Source: Leyella stercorea
GTDB taxonomy: Bacteria; Bacteroidota; Bacteroidia; Bacteroidales; Bacteroidaceae
Reading direction: 5' to 3'
Length of the DNA: 37,622 nt
NCBI RefSeq assembly: GCF_021531355.1
Contig: NZ_JADYTS010000027.1
Span: 1 to 37,622 of the forward strand
Shown here: in pieces, positions 25,878-32,996 of the stretch
Numbering within the stretch: the first letter of the stretch is position 1
Layout: the number at the start of each line of letters is the position of its first letter
Notes under the pieces: model-generated
What the model was told of the DNA's origin: nothing
What the model saw: the letters and a program-made list of their open reading frames with translations, nothing else
Database searches by the model: none
Program-made: the position numbers and the translations under genes

Positions 25878-27587
25878 ATGGAACAGATAACAGGAGCAGA
25901 AGCCTTGATGCGCTCTCTCAAGAACGAGGGCGTTAAAACCATCTTCGGCTATCCCGGCGGAGCTATAATGCCGGTGTTTGATGCTCTCTACGACTATACG
26001 AGAGGAGAGAAGAAAGCTTTCGACCATATACTCGTGCGTCATGAACAGGCGGCTGCACATGCAGCTGAGGGTTTCTCGCGCGTTAGTGGTGAGGTAGGAG
26101 TGTGCTTGGTTACGAGCGGTCCGGGCGTTACCAACACTTTGACAGGTGTTGCCGATGCCATGATTGACTCTACGCCTATTGTCGTCATTGCCGGACAGGT
26201 GGGCGTGAGCGCACTTGGCACAGACGCTTTTCAGGAGGTCGACCTCGTAGGTTTGGCTCAGCCTATCAGCAAATGGAGCTATCAGATACGTCGTCCCGAG
26301 GATATAGCATGGGCTATAAGCCGTGCATTCTACATTGCACGCACAGGTCGTCCGGGACCGGTCGTAATCGACTTCCCCAAGAGTGCACAGGTGAGCACAT
26401 GCGAGTGGCAGCCGGCTAAGGTTACGTCGGTACGCAGCTACGAGCCGTATCCTAAGATTCAGGACGACCATGTGGCAGCAGCAGCCCAGCTTATCAACAA
26501 TGCCAAGCGTCCGTTGGCGCTTGTAGGTCATGGAGTGGAATTGGGTGGAGCGCAGAACGAACTCGTAGAGTTTCTTGAGAAAGCCGATATTCCGGCTGCA
26601 CGCACCTTGTTAGGCTTGTCGGCTTTGCCGTCCGACCATCCGCTCAACGTCGGAATGCTTGGCATGCACGGCAGCTATGCTCCTAACGTAATGACCCAGC
26701 AGGCCGATGTTATTATAGCCATAGGTATGCGTTTCAGCGACCGTGTGACTGGTCGTCTCGACACATACGCCAAGCAGGCTAAGATAATACATCTCGACAT
26801 CGACAATGTAGAGATTGACAAGAACGTGAAGACCGACGTGTCGGTAGTAGGCGACTGCAAGATGTCGTTGCCTGCCATCACCCGACTGCTCAACAAGAAC
26901 GAGCACACCGAGTGGATAGAAGGCTTCAAGCCTTATCTCCAGCAGGAGACCGAGAAGGTCATCGAGCCAGCCATTCATCCTAAGGAAGGACCGCTGCTCA
27001 TGGGCGAGGTAGTGAATGCCGTGGCTGAGGCTACCGATGGCGAGGCTGTTCTGGTTAATGATGTCGGACAGAACCAGATGTTCTCTTGCCGTTATTTCAA
27101 GTACAAGCGCAAGCTGAGTGTAGTGACAAGTGGCGGACTCGGCACAATGGGATTCGGACTTCCGGCTGCTGTAGGAGCTACATTCGGTGCTCCAGACCGT
27201 ACCATCTGCCTCTTCACAGGCGACGGTGGCTTCCAGATGAGCATTCAGGAACTTGGCACCATTATGGAGCAGCAGGCACCGGTCAAGGTGATACTGATGA
27301 ACAACAACTACCTGGGCAACGTGCGCCAGTGGCAGGACATGTTCTTCAACCATCGCCAGTCGTTCACCAAGATGCTCAATCCCGACTATCGTCAGATATG
27401 CAGCGGCTATCATCTCAACTACGATGTGGTGATTGACCGTGGTGACCTTCATGCTGCCATCGACAAGATGCTCGCCACTCCCGGTCCGTACATTCTCGAA
27501 TGTGCCATTAAGGAGGAGGACAACGTGCTGCCGATGACACCTCCCGGAAAGAGCGTTGACGAAATGCTGCTTGAGATAAATATTTAG
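25878..27587 (+). CDS. ilvB: Acetolactate synthase, large (catalytic) subunit
   Basis: Thiamine-diphosphate enzyme that makes acetolactate or acetohydroxybutyrate from pyruvate and 2-ketobutyrate. The 569-residue protein has the three domains of the family. The Pyr domain has the catalytic Glu in VRHEQAAAHAAEGFSR. The central domain has MHGSYAPN and GMRFSDRVTG. The PP domain has the TPP/Mg motif beginning GDGGFQMSIQELGT and ending in NNNYLGNVRQWQ. It is followed after 23 nt by its small subunit, and a long inverted repeat lies before it. Confidence 0.96.
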   Translation: MEQITGAEALMRSLKNEGVKTIFGYPGGAIMPVFDALYDYTRGEKKAFDHILVRHEQAAAHAAEGFSRVSGEVGVCLVTSGPGVTNTLTGVADAMIDSTPIVVIAGQVGVSALGTDAFQEVDLVGLAQPISKWSYQIRRPEDIAWAISRAFYIARTGRPGPVVIDFPKSAQVSTCEWQPAKVTSVRSYEPYPKIQDDHVAAAAQLINNAKRPLALVGHGVELGGAQNELVEFLEKADIPAARTLLGLSALPSDHPLNVGMLGMHGSYAPNVMTQQADVIIAIGMRFSDRVTGRLDTYAKQAKIIHLDIDNVEIDKNVKTDVSVVGDCKMSLPAITRLLNKNEHTEWIEGFKPYLQQETEKVIEPAIHPKEGPLLMGEVVNAVAEATDGEAVLVNDVGQNQMFSCRYFKYKRKLSVVTSGGLGTMGFGLPAAVGATFGAPDRTICLFTGDGGFQMSIQELGTIMEQQAPVKVILMNNNYLGNVRQWQDMFFNHRQSFTKMLNPDYRQICSGYHLNYDVVIDRGDLHAAIDKMLATPGPYILECAIKEEDNVLPMTPPGKSVDEMLLEINI

Positions 27588-27610
27588 TGTTAGTTAATAA
27601 TTAGAGAAAA

Positions 27611-28138
27611 ATGGAACTATATACATTGCTGGTTTACTCGGAAAACATAGCTGGTATTCTGAATCAGATTACCGCTGTGTTCACCCGTCAGCAGGTCAAC
27701 ATAGAGAGTCTGAACGTTTCGGCTTCGAGCATAGAGGGAATACATAAGTACACCATCACGGCATGGAGCGACGAGGAACAGATAATTAAGATTACCAAGC
27801 AGATAGAGCGCAAGATTGACGTTATCAAGGCCGACTACTATCTCGACAACGAGCTCTTCATCCATGAGATTGCCATCTACAAGATTTCAACACCGGTGAT
27901 GATGGAGAACCCGGAAGTGTCGCGCGTGATACGTCGAAGCGGTGCGCGTATGATGGAGGTCAACCCCACATACGCCACAGTACAGATAGCAGGACTTACT
28001 GATGACGTGCAGAACCTCTTCAATGCTCTCAACTCCTTCGGATGTCTGCTGCAATACTCACGCTCGGGCCGTATTGCCGTGACACGTAGCATGGACGAGC
28101 CTGTGTCGGAGTATCTGCATAAGAATAAGAATATGTAA
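27611..28138 (+). CDS. ilvH: Acetolactate synthase, small (regulatory) subunit
   Basis: The 175-residue protein has an N-terminal ACT domain (about 1-75: TLLVYSENIAGILNQITAVF, then VNIESLNVSAS) that binds valine in this family, and a C-terminal ACT-like domain. It activates the large subunit and gives feedback inhibition. Length is normal for IlvH/IlvN. It lies directly after ilvB in the same operon. The N-terminal GILNQ segment matches the usual G(V/I)L-R/N region. Confidence 0.94.
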   Translation: MELYTLLVYSENIAGILNQITAVFTRQQVNIESLNVSASSIEGIHKYTITAWSDEEQIIKITKQIERKIDVIKADYYLDNELFIHEIAIYKISTPVMMENPEVSRVIRRSGARMMEVNPTYATVQIAGLTDDVQNLFNALNSFGCLLQYSRSGRIAVTRSMDEPVSEYLHKNKNM

Positions 28139-28145
28139 AAACAAC

Positions 28146-28195
28146 AAGCCCTACCTCCAGCCCCTCCCCCGTAGGGGGAGCGGTACGTGGGGCTT
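28146..28195 (+). repeat. GC-rich repeat with its own closing arm (possible terminator)
   Basis: AAGCCCTACCTCCAG...CCCCCGTAGGGGG and then GTGGGGCTTTT. The ends AAGCCC-AC and GT-GGGCTT pair, and a TTTT run follows (28194-28197), so this shorter copy could act as a terminator or attenuator between ilvH and the thioesterase gene. Confidence 0.65.
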
Positions 28196-28211
28196 TTATC
28201 AATCTATCTTT

Positions 28212-28985
28212 ATGAATCTACTAAGCAAAATCGGAAGCTACGACTTCCTTGTGGAACCATTCCACTGTGATTTCTCCAATCACATCTTTATCGGACACTT
28301 GGGCAACCATCTGCTCAATGCCGCCGACTTCCACTCCAACGAGCGAGGCTACGGCATGGACTATCTCAACACCGTACACAAGACATGGGTGCTATCGCGC
28401 TTCGTAATGGAAATGAACGAGATGCCCGAAGCCTACGACCGCATCACCATCGACACATGGGTGGAGAATGTCATGAAGTTCTTCACAAGTCGCAATTACG
28501 CCATCCGCAACAAGGAGGGCAAGGTGTATGGCTACGGACGCAGTATCTGGGCAATGATTGATACCGAATCGCGTCAGCCCGTAGACATTCTGCAGGAGCG
28601 CGACGGACTCATCACGAAGTATATCGAAACCACGAAGGAGTGCCCCATCGAGCCGTTCAAGCGTGTCAAGGTGGCTAAGACTGCCGACTGCATACACCAC
28701 GTGGAGACACACTACAGCGACGTAGACGTGAACGGCCACATCAACTCCGTGAAGTATATAGAGCACATCCTCGACATGTGGACCGTCGAATGGTACAAGA
28801 CCCACCGTCTGAAGCGCCTCGACATAGCCTATGTAGCTGAATCGTACTTCGGCGACACGCTCCACTTCTCGGTAGAGCGACGCTCCGACGAGGAGTGCGA
28901 CATATTGGTGCAGAAGACTTCCGACGACTGTCCCGAAATGAAGGAAGTGTGCCGATGCAAACTTACATTTGCTAAGAAGGGATAA
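28212..28985 (+). CDS. Acyl-ACP thioesterase (FatA-like)
   Basis: Hydrolyses acyl-ACP to free fatty acid. The 257-residue protein has the double hot-dog layout of the acyl-ACP thioesterase family. In the N-terminal half are YDRITIDTWVENVMKFFTSRNY and GRSIWAMIDTESRQPVDI. In the C-terminal half is HYSDVDVNGHINSVKYIEHILD, with the catalytic Asn/His region. In many Bacteroidales a gene of this type sits inside the ilv operon, between the acetolactate synthase genes and ilvC. Here the next element is a strong terminator and no ilvC follows. Its link to branched-chain synthesis (perhaps branched acyl chains) is only positional. Confidence 0.88.
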   Translation: MNLLSKIGSYDFLVEPFHCDFSNHIFIGHLGNHLLNAADFHSNERGYGMDYLNTVHKTWVLSRFVMEMNEMPEAYDRITIDTWVENVMKFFTSRNYAIRNKEGKVYGYGRSIWAMIDTESRQPVDILQERDGLITKYIETTKECPIEPFKRVKVAKTADCIHHVETHYSDVDVNGHINSVKYIEHILDMWTVEWYKTHRLKRLDIAYVAESYFGDTLHFSVERRSDEECDILVQKTSDDCPEMKEVCRCKLTFAKKG

Positions 28986-29004
28986 AATCTAATAATAAAC
29001 AATG

Positions 29005-29063
29005 CGCCCTGTAAGGGCAAAAGCGTTATTTATCAATGCTTTTGCCTCTACAGGGCGTTTTGC
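29005..29063 (+). terminator. Strong terminator closing the ilv operon
   Basis: CGCCCTGTA (29005-29013) pairs with TACAGGGCG (29049-29057), and GGCAAAAGC (29016-29024) pairs with GCTTTTGCC (29038-29046); TTTTGCTTTT follows. The long symmetrical stem ends the operon. From about 29064 to 29163 nothing gene-like is seen. Confidence 0.85.
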
Positions 29064-29163
29064 TTTTCTATGAGTTTTATTGGGCTTTGCCTTTCCGCCA
29101 TGCGCCGGTGGCCGTTGGTTCAGCCCGCTTCGTTCTCACGAATTAAACATTAATCATTAAACA

Positions 29164-29265
29164 TTAACAGCAGCTCTGTACGCCGAGGGAGGCGAGGAGT
29201 GCGGTGATTACGCTCACGATAAACTGGAGCACGGTCTTGAGAGTTTCTTTGTTTGAGCTTTTCAT
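29164..29265 (-). CDS. Smalltalk protein (33-residue Bacteroidetes peptide)
   Basis: ATG 29265 opens a 33-residue peptide with polar start MKSSNKETLKTVLQFI and a hydrophobic segment VSVITALLASLGVQSCC at the C-terminus. Length, the TVLQ..VSV.TALL.SLG pattern and the terminal cysteines match the 'smalltalk' family, which in Bacteroidetes sits beside HU-like DNA-binding genes. Function is unknown; the peptide looks membrane-associated or lipoprotein-like. It follows the HU-like gene at 29313 by 47 nt on the same strand. The cell-wall amidase often found next in such clusters is absent here. Confidence 0.8.
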   Translation of the reverse strand: MKSSNKETLKTVLQFIVSVITALLASLGVQSCC

Positions 29266-29312
29266 GGTATTTAGGTTTTTAAGGAGTTAAAAATGTTGAG
29301 GTGTTGAGGTGT

Positions 29313-29735
29313 TTAGGGCTGTGGGAGTTTGTTTGGGCCGTCGTACCAATCCGCTTCGGACACTTTCGCCATCTGGTTGTACACAGCGTTTTTCGACTCG
29401 CCCTGACCCAGGAAGCGGATACGGCAACCAATGATATCGCTGAAAGCGCTGAATTCTTTCTCGGTGTTTGCGCCCTTTGACCGGATTGACGGATAGAAGA
29501 ATCCGAAATTATCGAGCTTCACCTTCTTGCCCTCAAGGCACAGTTCCTTGATACATCCCACCATGTCGGTAAGTATAGCAAGTATCTGGCCGCGCGAGAA
29601 GTTAGTGTTATGGTCGGCCATGTGCTGCGCAAGCTTTGGGAGGTCGAACATTTCGCGATAGTAGGCTCGGGCGTAGTACTTGCCGTTGGTCTCGCCCTTG
29701 CGGTTGCTCTGATATATTCTAACGGGTATTGCCAT
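29313..29735 (-). CDS. HU-like DNA-binding protein (Bacteroidetes HU-HIG type), copy 1
   Basis: This 140-residue protein belongs to the Bacteroidetes 'histone-like' HU family. It has a conserved N-terminal strand with QSNRKGETNGKYYARAYYRE, the helical HU core (LAQHMADHNTNFSRGQILAI), and the beta arm region KVKLDNFGFFYPSIRSKGAN. The C-terminal tail is polar. It bends or packages DNA by family analogy. It is a paralogue of the gene just upstream at 29783; both share RKGETNGK.YAR, the SxGQIL segment and the K(V/A)KL-D-G-F-P-IRSKGA block. Such genes recur around Bacteroidetes mobile regions. Confidence 0.9.
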   Translation of the reverse strand: MAIPVRIYQSNRKGETNGKYYARAYYREMFDLPKLAQHMADHNTNFSRGQILAILTDMVGCIKELCLEGKKVKLDNFGFFYPSIRSKGANTEKEFSAFSDIIGCRIRFLGQGESKNAVYNQMAKVSEADWYDGPNKLPQP

Positions 29736-29782
29736 AGTTTAGTTCTTGTGTTGTTAATATTGTTGTGTTGTTGTTTTTAATT

Positions 29783-30226
29783 CTAACCCTGGTCTGTTCC
29801 CGGTTCAGAAGGTTCGAACTGCGACTTGTCGAACTTCGTCACACGCTTGAACTTCAGTCTGTGATTGTACATATCCTCTCCAAGACACATCTTGCCGGAT
29901 GGGAGAAAGGCGATTCTGGTAGCAATCACGTCGTCTTTAACGCTATACTCCTTAGCGGTGAGTGCGCCCTTTGAGCGGATGGCGGGTTTGAAGATACCGA
30001 GGTCGGGCAGCTTGACAGCGTAGCCCGCGAGAGTCAATGTGCGCAGACACATTACCATGTCGTCGAGCAGGCCGAGGATTTGACCCTTAGAGTACGAGCA
30101 GTGGTGAGAGCACATGTGGTCGGCAAGACCTCTGAGGTCTACAGTCTCAAGGTGCACGGCGCGAGCGTACCACTTGCCGTTAGTCTCGCCCTTGCGATTT
30201 GACTGATTTAGTGCGTAGTTAATCAT
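29783..30226 (-). CDS. HU-like DNA-binding protein (Bacteroidetes HU-HIG type), copy 2
   Basis: The 147-residue protein resembles its neighbour copy 1 in the same order of motifs: NQSNRKGETNGKWYARA, SYSKGQILGLLDDMV and AVKLPDLGIFKPAIRSKGAL. It has a longer polar C-terminus (KFDKSQFEPSEPGTDQ). The two genes are 47 nt apart and on one strand, so a tandem duplication followed by divergence is likely. A consensus promoter lies before this gene, which therefore probably heads a copy 2-copy 1-smalltalk transcript. Confidence 0.9.
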   Translation of the reverse strand: MINYALNQSNRKGETNGKWYARAVHLETVDLRGLADHMCSHHCSYSKGQILGLLDDMVMCLRTLTLAGYAVKLPDLGIFKPAIRSKGALTAKEYSVKDDVIATRIAFLPSGKMCLGEDMYNHRLKFKRVTKFDKSQFEPSEPGTDQG

Positions 30227-30265
30227 GTTGAAAAGGGATTTTAGTTAAACAATTTGATTATGATG

Positions 30266-30296
30266 CAAAGTTACGCTCTTTGCTCCGTATATGCAA
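30266..30296 (-). promoter_or_regulatory. Promoter of the HU-smalltalk genes
   Basis: On the minus strand TTG (30296-30294), 20 nt, TAACTTTG (30273-30266), about 40 nt before ATG 30226. The three 22-bp repeats just upstream each contain CAACTTTGCA on this strand, one base away from this -7 box. Confidence 0.55.
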
Positions 30297-30299
30297 TAG

Positions 30300-30365
30300 T
30301 TGTCCCTTACGACGTGCAAAGTTGTCCCTTACGACATGCAAAGTTGTCCCTTACGACGTGAGAAG
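30300..30365 (+). repeat. Three tandem 22-bp direct repeats
   Basis: TTGTCCCTTACGACGTGCAAAG occurs at 30300-30321, 30322-30343 (GACATG) and 30344-30365 (ending GTGAGAAG). They lie upstream of the HU gene promoter and read on its strand as GGGACAACTTTGCA, so they may be protein-binding sites or promoter-like duplications. Confidence 0.85.
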
Positions 30366-30382
30366 TCATTAGACATCGTAGA

Positions 30383-30542
30383 TTGTCATCTTGTCATCTT
30401 GTCATTTTGTCAAAATGAAAAAGAAAAAGTCGTTGTCAAACCTCTATAGTATAATATAAAATTTTTATATTATACTATAGACCAAAATAACCAACTCTCA
30501 GAAAATGAAAATGACAAGATGACAAAATGACAAGATGACAAG
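30383..30542 (+). repeat. Nested inverted structure: 8-bp iterons around an 18-bp palindrome
   Basis: Left block: four 8-bp units TTGTCATC/TTGTCATT/TTGTCAAA (30383-30414). Right block: four inverted units ATGACAAG/ATGACAAA (30511-30542). Between them they contain a perfect 24-bp inverted repeat (30388-30411 with 30521-30544). Close to their centre lies a perfect 18-bp inverted repeat with a single-base spacer, CTATAGTATAATATAAAA-T-TTTTATATTATACTATAG (30444-30480). There is no gene between 30227 and 30641. The layout resembles an origin or a multimeric protein-binding site; no function is established. Confidence 0.85.
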
Positions 30543-30613
30543 ATTTAACAGCATTGCTGAGAAATTCCATGAAATTGTGGGGCTGATTGAGGTAAAATTT
30601 GTGGAAAAAATGT

Positions 30614-30621
30614 TATTTTTG
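30614..30621 (+). promoter_or_regulatory. -7 box before the short genes and broken methyltransferase
   Basis: TATTTTTG matches TAnnTTTG, about 20 nt before ATG 30642. The nearest TTG (30587-30589) is 24 nt upstream, slightly too far. Confidence 0.4.
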
Positions 30622-30641
30622 CATTTTATATAACGTATAAT

Positions 30642-30719
30642 ATGGCAAAGAAAGTAAAACAGAAAATCCAACTGGTGGAAGGTGTTGATCCCGGCTTGTT
30701 CGGACAGAAGTATTCATGA
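30642..30719 (+). CDS. Short basic open frame, 25 residues
   Basis: ATG 30642 opens a 25-residue lysine-rich peptide (AKKVKQKIQLVEGV start). Its stop codon overlaps the start codon of the next frame (ATGA). I do not recognise it. It could be a real leader or the remnant of a longer gene that was part of the neighbouring modification system. It follows a -7 box at a sensible distance. Confidence 0.3.
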   Translation: MAKKVKQKIQLVEGVDPGLFGQKYS

Positions 30720-30856
30720 AGTCGCCAGAACTTGAAACACCCCGAATCAGTAAAAACGAGATTAAGAATATCATACTTGGTGATGGGCAAAAACTGCTTA
30801 GGCCAGAAAGAAGATTTGACGCCTATCTCGTAAGCCATCCCGAATTGTTTGAATAA
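30716..30856 (+). CDS. Short open frame, 46 residues, coupled to the methyltransferase remnant
   Basis: The start overlaps the preceding stop (ATGA) and the stop lies 7 nt before the cytosine methyltransferase start, so three frames form a tight operon. The product (ISKNEIKNIILGDGQKLLR, DAYLVSHPELF) is hydrophilic, soluble and of unknown family. It may be a small accessory protein of the modification gene or a residue of an eroded one. Confidence 0.4.
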   Translation: MKSPELETPRISKNEIKNIILGDGQKLLRPERRFDAYLVSHPELFE

Positions 30857-30863
30857 GGAAAAG

Positions 30864-31175
30864 ATGAAAGTAGTTGATTTATTTTGTGGTTGTGGCGGAT
30901 TGAGTCTTGGCTTTGAAAAGGCTGGAATGGATGTGGTTGCCGGCTTTGACAATTGGCAGGACGCGCTTGATGTGTACAGACGCAATTTCACGCACCCGGC
31001 TATAAGAACCGACTTGTCGAACGTTGAGGAGTCGGTTGAGAAAATCTGCCAGTTTAAACCGGATATGATAATCGGAGGTCCTCCATGTCAGGACTTTTCG
31101 TCTGCGGGCAAACGCAATAAGGACAATGGCCGTGGTGACTTGACCGTGTGCTATGCTCGCATAACATGTGGCTGA
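30864..31175 (+). pseudogene. Truncated C5-cytosine DNA methyltransferase (Dcm type)
   Basis: From ATG 30864 the frame encodes motif I DLFCGCGGLSLGFEKAG, then FDNW, DALDVYRRNF, and motif IV with the catalytic cysteine in IGGPPCQDFSSAGKRN, then GRGDLTVCYAR. It stops after 103 residues. Complete enzymes have 300 or more residues; motif VI (ENV), VIII, the target-recognition domain and X are all missing. A TTG five codons earlier is an unlikely start. Downstream, in the +1 frame, 31165-31320 may be a C-terminal remnant. Without the missing parts it cannot be an active methylase; it is most likely the debris of an older restriction-modification system. Confidence 0.8.
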
Positions 31176-31320
31176 TGCAATATTCAGATATTCGGGCGCG
31201 AAACGCTTGGATACAGCATATGCCAAGCCTAAAAGACCCCAACAGCTCAACCTGTTCAACCCATCTTGTCAATATGCATACAAAAGTATCTCTGACGACT
31301 GTATGTTGCGAGAGGACTAA
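31165..31320 (+). pseudogene. Possible C-terminal gene remnant in the +1 frame
   Basis: This 51-codon open frame without a start reads like real protein: FRYSGAKRLDTAYAKPKRP, then QQLNLFNPSCQYAYKS and DDCMLRED before TAA. It is shifted by one base from the truncated methyltransferase, so it may be what remains of that gene's end after an internal deletion, or of a different gene. Assignment is uncertain. Confidence 0.35.
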
Positions 31321-31354
31321 GTTCTGTTAAGATACTTAATAACTAAAAATTAAA

Positions 31355-32341
31355 ATGACTATATTCAAATTTTATTCTTTCGAGAACTCACCTATTGAAA
31401 ACACATCACAGTTGTTTGATATTAACGACGGTGCTCCATCTCAGTCCACCGACCCCATACAGCGATTTGGAAGTCTGTTCACAACAGGCAGACAAACCGA
31501 ACTGACTGTGCCAAAGGACATACAGGGCACGGATTGGGACATCTTCCGTTGTCAGGTGCTGCGTCATGAGGGTGGCGTGGTGCTGATGGCGTTGGAGAAC
31601 AACCGCAGCAAGCACACCATCATCAATCTAAAGGACGTGGAGCATGAGCATCATCCCTTTTGCCTCGTCATCATCGACAATCGCCCCGACCGACAGTTTA
31701 TCGGCATAGAACGCAACTCGTCTTTTGGAACCAACACCGACAAGGTGGCAGACATATTGCGTATAGGTCTTTCGTACAAGATGCGTGAATACAGACGAAG
31801 CATCGAGATAAAACGACTGACAAAACAGACAACCGACTTTTGGGATGTAGTGGACGAAATAAAGAAAACGTTCGACGACCATGTGACAAGGATAAGCATC
31901 GATTATGCCGACGATGGCAAAAAGGCAAAGTCGCGACGGGCTAACGACCTGCTCGCCGCTATATGTATGCTTGCACAAAAGTCGAAAAGCGATGCTCTCT
32001 TCGAACTAAAAGCTAATACCGACGAAGGCGTTTGCTTGGACAATATACGTCGTGATGTGCAGCATATTGCCGACATCTGCCTGAAACAGTCAAATTATGA
32101 TTTGTCTGTGAGGTTCAAGAATTTTGGTGTCTACCGCTATGGTTCCGACCTCGTGGCGCAATTCAGCGTGGACGATAATGTGGCTATAGACTTCGCCGAT
32201 GGCAAACCGATTCTCGACTTTGAGACGGGTGGGCAAAGCTACGACCTTGTGTATTGGCTCAACCGATTCTGTCAACTGAAGAACAACAATTATAAGAATG
32301 AACCTATTCAGCCCAAAAGAACGCGACGCGGTAGAAGATAA
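31355..32341 (+). CDS. Unknown protein 1 of a three-gene accessory cassette (328 residues)
   Basis: I do not recognise a family. The protein is soluble, without signal peptide or membrane helix. The N-terminal 160 residues look mixed alpha/beta (IFRCQVLRHEGGVVLMALEN, PFCLVIIDNRPDRQFIGIER). A charged helical middle follows (YRRSIEIKRLTKQ, WDVVDEIKKTFDDHV). The C-terminal domain (about 190-310) has strands such as VRFKNFGVYRYGSDLVAQF and a strongly basic tail (QPKRTRRGRR) that could bind nucleic acid. The next gene starts 44 nt before this one ends, so the two are translated as one unit. Its position between a broken methylase and a restriction system suggests a defence or mobile-element role; that is inference. 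Confidence 0.7.
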   Translation: MTIFKFYSFENSPIENTSQLFDINDGAPSQSTDPIQRFGSLFTTGRQTELTVPKDIQGTDWDIFRCQVLRHEGGVVLMALENNRSKHTIINLKDVEHEHHPFCLVIIDNRPDRQFIGIERNSSFGTNTDKVADILRIGLSYKMREYRRSIEIKRLTKQTTDFWDVVDEIKKTFDDHVTRISIDYADDGKKAKSRRANDLLAAICMLAQKSKSDALFELKANTDEGVCLDNIRRDVQHIADICLKQSNYDLSVRFKNFGVYRYGSDLVAQFSVDDNVAIDFADGKPILDFETGGQSYDLVYWLNRFCQLKNNNYKNEPIQPKRTRRGRR

Positions 32342-32975
32342 ATACTGCGACACTCCCGTCTATGAAATGGCAGAGGATGTGTGTAGCCGCTGTCTTGTCA
32401 GTTGTCGCACATTCGCACTCCATGCCTCAGAGCTACTTTATCTTGCATTTTACATCATCGACACCATCAGAGGCAGCGACCCCAAACGTGCCCGACGCTT
32501 TGCAGATAGATGCTACGACGATAATATGAATTATCTGCGCCACGACAAGCAGACTGGCGCATCAGACGAAGATTTGCATACGGTCGTGACTGTCACGCTA
32601 CACACAGCCGTGCAATGGATGCTTGACAGCGGACATGGAGAATGGACATGGGCAGCACGATTGTTGGAGCAACAAATAGCCGAGCGACATGGAGAAGGGC
32701 TTGTAGAATTGGCACTTAGTTTTGGCAAGTGTGCATATAGGGAAGACGAAGAAGAACGCCACCAATTCATGCAGCACTACATGGAGGACATGACACTTAT
32801 CTCGCAGGAGATAGACGATTTGCTCGACGCTTTGGCTAATGTTGCTGCGAACAATGATGACGGCAAGAAGATATATAATATAACGGGCGACTTGGTAATG
32901 CAGAAGCACGTGGCTAATGAGGTGAATGGAGTTGCCTCGGGAGGCGTGGGAGTTAGCGTAGGAGCTAGTAATTAA
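32298..32975 (+). CDS. Unknown helical protein 2 of the cassette, with C-terminal GDLVMQKHV motif (225 residues)
   Basis: The reading frame overlaps the end of the preceding gene by 44 nt. Residues 1-195 are predicted mostly helical (VYEMAEDVCSRCLVSC, LLYLAFYIIDTIRG, HTAVQWMLDSGHGEW, WAARLLEQQIAERHG), with several cysteines near the start. The last 35 residues read YNITGDLVMQKHVANEV followed by a Gly/Val-rich end (VASGGVGVSVG). This motif recurs near the N-terminus of the next protein (VQGDLVMEKHVENEI, EAGGIGIQIV). The shared motif suggests that the two proteins pair or bind a common partner through it. No known family is recognised. Confidence 0.7.
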   Translation: MNLFSPKERDAVEDKYCDTPVYEMAEDVCSRCLVSCRTFALHASELLYLAFYIIDTIRGSDPKRARRFADRCYDDNMNYLRHDKQTGASDEDLHTVVTVTLHTAVQWMLDSGHGEWTWAARLLEQQIAERHGEGLVELALSFGKCAYREDEEERHQFMQHYMEDMTLISQEIDDLLDALANVAANNDDGKKIYNITGDLVMQKHVANEVNGVASGGVGVSVGASN

Positions 32976-32996
32976 AATTGAATTATCAAACTTATT

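Noticed and set aside
29064..29163. An RNA gene or amidase remnant between the ilv terminator and the smalltalk peptide.
   Set aside because: No tRNA-like cloverleaf, no continuous coding and no family motif could be seen.
30300..30542. A CRISPR array.
   Set aside because: The repeats are 8 and 22 bp, directly abutting without variable spacers, and no cas genes are nearby.
31148..31330. A 60-residue open frame after the broken methylase.
   Set aside because: Its composition is not protein-like, while the overlapping +1 frame (31165-31320) reads better as the remnant.
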